Source of the DNA: an uncultured Thermoleophilia bacterium
GTDB taxonomy: Bacteria; Actinomycetota; Thermoleophilia; UBA2241
Assembly (NCBI GenBank): GCA_903912585.1
Contig: CAIWHY010000009.1
Span: 1-9,427, forward strand
Direction of reading: 5' to 3'
DNA: 9,427 bases
The notes beneath the pieces were generated by a model. It worked only from the letters and a program-made list of their open reading frames with translations, ran no database searches and was not told the origin of the DNA. Position 1 is the stretch's first letter. Every line of letters starts with the position of its first letter. The position numbers and the translations under genes are program-made. Of the stretch, positions 6,016 through 9,427 are shown piece after piece.

Positions 6016-8094
6016 CTACGGCAGGCGCCGCTCGCGCACTTCGTCGACGATGTGGTCGACGAACTCGGCGAGCGGCCGCGGCCCTTTGTCCTCGCCGCGC
6101 TCGCGCACGCCGACGGCGCCCGCCTCCTCCTCGCGGTCGCCGACCACGAGGATGTAGGGCACCTTCTGCAACTGCGCGTCGCGGATGCGCTTGCCGATGC
6201 TCTCGCCGCGGTCGTCGACGTCCACGTGCAGGCCGACCGGCGCCTTGGCGGAGTCGGCCGCGCCGGCCGCGCGCAGCGTGCGCATCACGTGCGCCGCGTA
6301 GTCGGCGTGACGGTCGGCGATCGGCATCACGAGCGCCTGCTGCGGCGCCAGCCAGGTCGGCAGGTTGCCGCCGTAGTGCTCCAGCAGGATGCCCATGAAG
6401 CGCTCGACGCTGCCCAGCAGCGCGCGGTGGATCATCACCGGCCGGTGCTCCTCGTTGTCGGCGCCGGTGTAGGTGATGTCGAGGCGCTCCGGCATCGCGA
6501 AGTCGACCTGGATCGTGCCGCACTGCCAGGTGCGGCCCATGACGTCGCGGATGTGGAAGTCGATCTTGGGGCCGTAGAAGGCGCCGTCGCCGGGGTTGAG
6601 CGCGTAGGCGAGCGGCTCGCCGTCCGGCCCGGTCTCGCCTTCGAGCACGCGCGTGAGCACGCCCTCGGCGAGCTCCCACACCTCGTCCGAGCCGATGCTC
6701 TTGCCCGGCCGCGTGCTGAGCTCGATCTTGACGTCGCTGAAGCCGAACGCGGCGTAGATGCGGTGCATGAACTGCACCACGCCGCGGACCTCTTCCTCGA
6801 GCTGTTCCGGCGTGCAGTAGATGTGCGCGTCGTCCTGGGTGAAGTAGCGCACGCGGAAGAGGCCGTGCAGCACGCCGCTCATCTCGTGGCGATGCACGCG
6901 GCCGAGCTCGGCCATGCGCAGCGGCAGGTCGCGGTACGAGCGTCGGCGGCTCTTGTAGATCAGCAGGCCGCCGGGGCAGTTCATGGGCTTCACCGCGTAG
7001 GGCTGCTCGTCGATCGTGGTGAAGTACATGTTCTCTTTGTAGTTGTCCCAGTGACCGCTGCGCTCCCAGAGCTCGCGCCGCAGGATCACCGGGGTACTGA
7101 TCTCCTCGTAGCCGGCGCGCACGTGCTCGGCGCGCCAGAAGTCGACCATCGCGTTCCAGAGGCGCATGCCCTTGGCGTGGAAGAAGGGAAAACCCGGGCC
7201 TTCCTCGTGGAAGCTGAAGAGGTCGAGGTCGCGGCCGATGCGCCGGTGGTCGCGCTGGCGCGCGAGCTCGAGCGCCTCGAGGTACGCCGCCAGCTCCTCC
7301 TTGCTGGGGAAGGCGGTGCCGTAGACGCGCGTGAGCATCGCGTTCTTCTCGTCGCCGCGCCAGTAGGCGCCGGCGAGGCTGGTGAGCTTGAAGGTGCCGC
7401 TGCCGAGCTTGGTGGTGCTCGGCAAGTGCGGGCCACGGCACAAGTCGACGAACTCGCCCTGACGGTAAACGCTGATGATGGGCGCCGCGCCGCCTTCGGC
7501 CGCGGCCGCGGCGAGCAGGTCGCGGATCAGCTCGACCTTGAACTGCTGGTCGAGGCCTACGGGCAGGCCGGAGGGGCTCGCGGCGTCCGGGGCGGCCAGC
7601 GCCGTCGCGCCCGCCGGCCCGAACACCGCCAGCGCCTCGTCCGCCGGCAGCTCGAAGCGCTCCACCGGCAGGTTCTGGCTCACGACCCTGGCCATCTCCT
7701 TCTCGATGCGCGCCAGGTCGGCCTCGGCGATGGGCTCGGAGAAGGAGAAGTCGTAGTAGAAGCCGTTGTCGATCGTCGGCCCGATGGCGTACTTCACGCC
7801 CGGATACAGGCGCAGGATCGCCTGCGCCATGACGTGCGAGGCGGAGTGGCGCTGGATGTCGACGGCGTCGGGATCGTCGCCTTTGAGGGTGACGATCGCC
7901 AGGCGGTCGCCTTCGTGCAGCGACGCCGCGGCGTCCACCAGGAGGGTGACGTCCGGGTCGGCGGCGCGCGTGACGCGGCCCGCGATGGCGGCCTTCGCCA
8001 GCCGCGGGCCGATCGCCGCCGCCGCGTCGCGCACGGACGCGCCGTCGTCGAGCTCCAGAGGGGAGCCGTCGGGGAGGGTGACGTGCAGGGTCAT
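6016..8094 (-). CDS. thrS: Threonyl-tRNA synthetase
   Basis: This cytoplasmic class II synthetase of 692 residues charges tRNA-Thr. It has all expected domains: TGS (about 1-70), the editing domain with HSASH (His83, His87) and CRGPH (Cys219, His223), the catalytic core, and the anticodon-binding domain (about 582-690). The predicted zinc ligands, equivalent to E. coli Cys334, His385 and His511, are Cys373 (MNCPG), His424 (DDAHIYC) and His556 (MIHRALLGS). Class II arginines are Arg414 in motif 2 and Arg565 in motif 3. The protein is about 50 residues longer than the E. coli enzyme; about 27 of these fall between the two editing motifs, in an Ala/Pro/Gly-rich stretch near 158-180. The ATG at 8094 starts exactly at the TGS domain; AAAGGA lies 11 bases upstream, rather far. 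The 107-base leader is too short for a T-box and shows none. Confidence 0.98.
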   Translation of the reverse strand: MTLHVTLPDGSPLELDDGASVRDAAAAIGPRLAKAAIAGRVTRAADPDVTLLVDAAASLHEGDRLAIVTLKGDDPDAVDIQRHSASHVMAQAILRLYPGVKYAIGPTIDNGFYYDFSFSEPIAEADLARIEKEMARVVSQNLPVERFELPADEALAVFGPAGATALAAPDAASPSGLPVGLDQQFKVELIRDLLAAAAAEGGAAPIISVYRQGEFVDLCRGPHLPSTTKLGSGTFKLTSLAGAYWRGDEKNAMLTRVYGTAFPSKEELAAYLEALELARQRDHRRIGRDLDLFSFHEEGPGFPFFHAKGMRLWNAMVDFWRAEHVRAGYEEISTPVILRRELWERSGHWDNYKENMYFTTIDEQPYAVKPMNCPGGLLIYKSRRRSYRDLPLRMAELGRVHRHEMSGVLHGLFRVRYFTQDDAHIYCTPEQLEEEVRGVVQFMHRIYAAFGFSDVKIELSTRPGKSIGSDEVWELAEGVLTRVLEGETGPDGEPLAYALNPGDGAFYGPKIDFHIRDVMGRTWQCGTIQVDFAMPERLDITYTGADNEEHRPVMIHRALLGSVERFMGILLEHYGGNLPTWLAPQQALVMPIADRHADYAAHVMRTLRAAGAADSAKAPVGLHVDVDDRGESIGKRIRDAQLQKVPYILVVGDREEEAGAVGVRERGEDKGPRPLAEFVDHIVDEVRERRLP

Positions 8095-8098
8095 GAGC

Positions 8099-8111
8099 GG
8101 ACCGGTCCTTT
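8099..8111 (-). promoter_or_regulatory. thrS ribosome binding site next to a 10-bp palindrome
   Basis: The minus strand reads AAAGGACCGGTCCGCTC before the thrS ATG. The likely Shine-Dalgarno AAAGGA (8106-8111) overlaps a perfect palindrome GGACCGGTCC (8099-8108). As RNA the palindrome is too compact for a strong hairpin but could dimerise or serve as an operator; function is unproven. Confidence 0.4.
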
Positions 8112-8201
8112 CGTGCTGCGCGCCCGCGTACCTTGGCGGGGGCTGTTGACCGGGTGAGTCTACCCGCGCGGGCGGCGTCCAGTCGAGCGCGCGGCGCGGC
8201 G

Positions 8202-9152
8202 TCAGATGATCGGCTGCAACTCGTGCGAGAGGATGGCGCGCAGCTCCACCTTGGGGCCGGCGACGACGCCGCCGCGCGCGCCGGACCTGGCCTCGCCCAG
8301 AGCCAGGCGCGCCTTCGCCAGCAGTTCGACGGGGCTCTCCTCCTGCCCGGTCGCGCCGCCGCAAGCCGGCACGATGTCGAGGCGGTGCCGGCCCAGGACG
8401 ACCGGTTCCACGGCCAATGCCAGCCGCAGGCGCGCGAGCGCCTCGGCAAGATCTGGCTCGCGCGTGTTGGGCATGACGACGAGGAACTCGTCTTCCGAGC
8501 AGCGGCCGAGTACGTCGTAGGGGCGCAGCGCGCTCCGCAGGCGACGGGCGACCTCGTGCAGCACCTGGTCGCCACCGGAGGCGCCCGCCAATTCCCGCGC
8601 CTCCTGCACCTGCGTGATGTGCAGGAGCCCGACGCTCAGCGGCGTCTTCTCGCGCGACGCGCGCTGCAGCTCCGCCTCAAGCCGCAGCAGGACGGTCTCG
8701 CAGTCGTCCACGCCGGTGATGGCGTCGACGGCGCCGCAGGCGCCGTCCTGACCGCCGTCGATCGTCGCGTCTCCCCACGGCAACTCGACGAGGCGCAGCC
8801 CGTAATCGACGCGCGTCAGCAGATCGGCCGGATCGGCCGGCATGAAGACGAAGTCGTTGGCGCCGGCCAGCAGCCCCTCGGTGACGTCGCGCTCGGCGCC
8901 GGCCGGCGTCACCAGGATGATGTACGGCGGGTGGCCGAGGTGGAAGTCGCGCATGATGCGGCACAGCTCGGGACCCTCGAGCCCGGGCAGATCCCAGTCC
9001 ACGAGGGCGAGACGCGGCGGCTCACTGCGCAGCAGGATCTCGAGCGCGCGGGCGCCGTCGCCGGCCTCGATGGTCTGGACCTCGTGAGCGCCCAGCATCG
9101 CGCTCAACTCTCGCCGGGCCGCCTCGCTGCCGTGCGCGATGAGCACGTCCAT
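8202..9152 (-). CDS. Receiver + GGDEF-domain protein, probably catalytically degenerate
   Basis: A 316-residue cytoplasmic protein with a receiver domain (1-120), a short linker, and a GGDEF-type domain (about 143-300). Receiver: phospho-acceptor Asp52 (LALVDWDLPG) and Thr82 are present, but the Mg-binding acidic pair is replaced by His7-Gly8 and the conserved Lys by Met104. GGDEF domain: the signature reads SEDEF (219-223). Aligned without gaps to PleD, the metal Asp is His178, the FxK lysine is Gln183 and the guanine-binding Asn is Arg186; only the Asp of the G-D pair (Asp195) remains. An RPYD at 210-213, five residues before the signature, matches the c-di-GMP inhibitory site. I infer a non-enzymatic c-di-GMP receptor or a protein-interaction module rather than a diguanylate cyclase. 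The ATG at 9152 is chosen over one at 9284 because the receiver fold starts there behind GGAGG at 7 bases. thrS follows 107 bases later. Confidence 0.9.
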   Translation of the reverse strand: MDVLIAHGSEAARRELSAMLGAHEVQTIEAGDGARALEILLRSEPPRLALVDWDLPGLEGPELCRIMRDFHLGHPPYIILVTPAGAERDVTEGLLAGANDFVFMPADPADLLTRVDYGLRLVELPWGDATIDGGQDGACGAVDAITGVDDCETVLLRLEAELQRASREKTPLSVGLLHITQVQEARELAGASGGDQVLHEVARRLRSALRPYDVLGRCSEDEFLVVMPNTREPDLAEALARLRLALAVEPVVLGRHRLDIVPACGGATGQEESPVELLAKARLALGEARSGARGGVVAGPKVELRAILSHELQPII

Positions 9153-9240
9153 GTCGCCGCCTCCCCACCCCGACTCGGTGCCGGCTCGCCATCCCTTTCG
9201 GGGGGAGTCGTCGCCCTTTGGCTTCCCGGCAAAGATGGGA
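9153..9240 (-). promoter_or_regulatory. Structured 5' leader with a possible anti-Shine-Dalgarno
   Basis: The 88 bases before the REC-GGDEF start can form several helices on the minus strand. TGCCGG (9226-9231) pairs with CCGGCA (9179-9184) to enclose a CCC-GAAA-GGG hairpin (9193-9202) and a GCC/GGC stem. CTTTG and CAAAG near 9215-9235 form an alternative helix, and CACC/GGTG (9177-9180 and 9166-9169) a small one beside the start. CTCCCC (9202-9207) is complementary to the GGGGAG of the ribosome binding site (9161-9166) and overlaps the GAAA hairpin arm, so pairing would be exclusive. I do not recognise a known riboswitch class: the conserved GEMM c-di-GMP core is not present. Chance pairing is common at this GC content. 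Confidence 0.3.
9160..9164 (-). promoter_or_regulatory. Ribosome binding site of the REC-GGDEF gene
   Basis: GGAGG lies 7 bases before the ATG at 9152, at ideal spacing. It supports this start over the in-frame ATG at 9284, whose extra 44 residues are Arg/Gly-rich and outside the receiver fold. Confidence 0.75.
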
Positions 9241-9311
9241 ACGAATGCCCAGGGTCGGGCGCGCCGACGACGCGTCAGGCTCACGCAGGTCGCGCGGCCT
9301 AGACGTATGTT

Positions 9312-9427
9312 CTAGACGGCCGCGGCGCACGTGTTGCCCGCCTTGGCGGCGCACGCGGGCGTCGGCGAAGCGGACCGCGCCGGCGGGCGCAGGCATACGG
9401 AGCGGGGCGGGCCGCCAGACGCCGGCC
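9312..9427 (-). CDS. Possible C-terminal tail of an unidentified protein (cut by window edge)
   Basis: One minus-strand frame stays open from the right edge to a TAG at 9312-9314, with third codon positions almost all G or C. It ends in a small-residue, cysteine-containing tail (ACAAKAGNTCAAAV) just before a less GC-rich patch that looks intergenic. Thirty-eight codons are too few to name a family, and another frame of the same strand is also open here, so this may not be coding. Confidence 0.25.
   Translation of the reverse strand, partial: PASGGPPRSVCLRPPARSASPTPACAAKAGNTCAAAV

Noticed and set aside
5659..8157. Plus-strand open frame of 832 codons opposite thrS
   Set aside because: It is antisense to a complete thrS with all family motifs, is rich in Arg/Ala/Val/Asp as expected of a mirror frame in high-GC DNA, and shows no recognisable domain.
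8163..8172. CCCGCGCGGG palindrome between the GGDEF gene and thrS
   Set aside because: It has no loop room for a stable RNA hairpin and no U-tract, and such palindromes are common at this GC content.
8095..8201. Possible T-box or other threonine-sensing leader before thrS
   Set aside because: The space is only 107 bases and shows no T-box sequence or specifier stem.
6005..8575. Minus-strand open frame of 856 codons overlapping thrS and the end of the GGDEF gene
   Set aside because: It is a shifted frame over two real genes, with an Arg/Pro/Ala-rich low-complexity product and no motif.
9170..9183. Minus-strand CGGCACCGAGTCGG resembling the 3' hairpin of the SpCas9 guide scaffold
   Set aside because: It is a short match without the rest of a tracrRNA, with no repeats and no cas genes nearby; taken as chance.
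9302..9316. GAAC-N4-GTCT resembling an actinobacterial LexA (SOS) box
   Set aside because: One half-site is exact but the other has two mismatches to GTTC, and the downstream gene is not a DNA-repair gene.

Overview
This window comes from a high-GC bacterial chromosome with codon third positions strongly biased to G/C. All recognisable genes lie on the minus strand, so transcription runs from the right edge to the left. The combination of a GAP/SfLAP-type membrane protein (a family best known from Actinobacteria), a secreted papain-like protease with Ig-like repeats, and a REC-GGDEF protein with a very GC-rich leader suggests an actinobacterium, possibly Thermoleophilia-like or a deep environmental lineage. 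That placement is inferred from gene families only and is moderate at best.

Layout in transcription order: (1) 9312-9427, a possible C-terminal tail of a gene that starts outside the window; (2) 9153-9311, a non-coding leader that can form competing hairpins, one of which would hide the next ribosome binding site; (3) 8202-9152, a receiver + GGDEF protein in which most phosphorylation and cyclase residues are replaced but a c-di-GMP inhibitory-site RxxD remains; (4) 6016-8094, thrS, a complete threonyl-tRNA synthetase with intact catalytic zinc and editing residues; (5) 5811-6015, an intergenic region with a hairpin and a 15-bp direct repeat just after thrS, then a candidate promoter; (6) 2949-5810, a secreted C1A (papain-family) protease with a lectin-like domain and about five Ig-like modules; (7) 1466-2941, a PLP enzyme resembling the aminotransferase half of molybdenum cofactor sulfurase, without the MOSC half; (8) 780-1442, a six-helix GAP/SfLAP-like membrane protein; (9) 1-676, the N-terminal part of a DAO-family FAD-dependent oxidoreductase cut by the left edge.

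The protease, PLP-enzyme and GAP-like genes are tightly packed (gaps of 7 and 23 bases) and the oxidoreductase follows after about 100 bases, so genes 6-9 could be one transcript, although their predicted functions do not form an obvious pathway. The DGC-like gene and thrS are about 107 bases apart and may be co-transcribed. I see no rRNA, tRNA, CRISPR array, insertion sequence or phage feature. The most unusual items are the doubly degenerate REC-GGDEF protein with its structured leader, and the stand-alone Moco-sulfurase-like enzyme coupled to a secreted protease gene.
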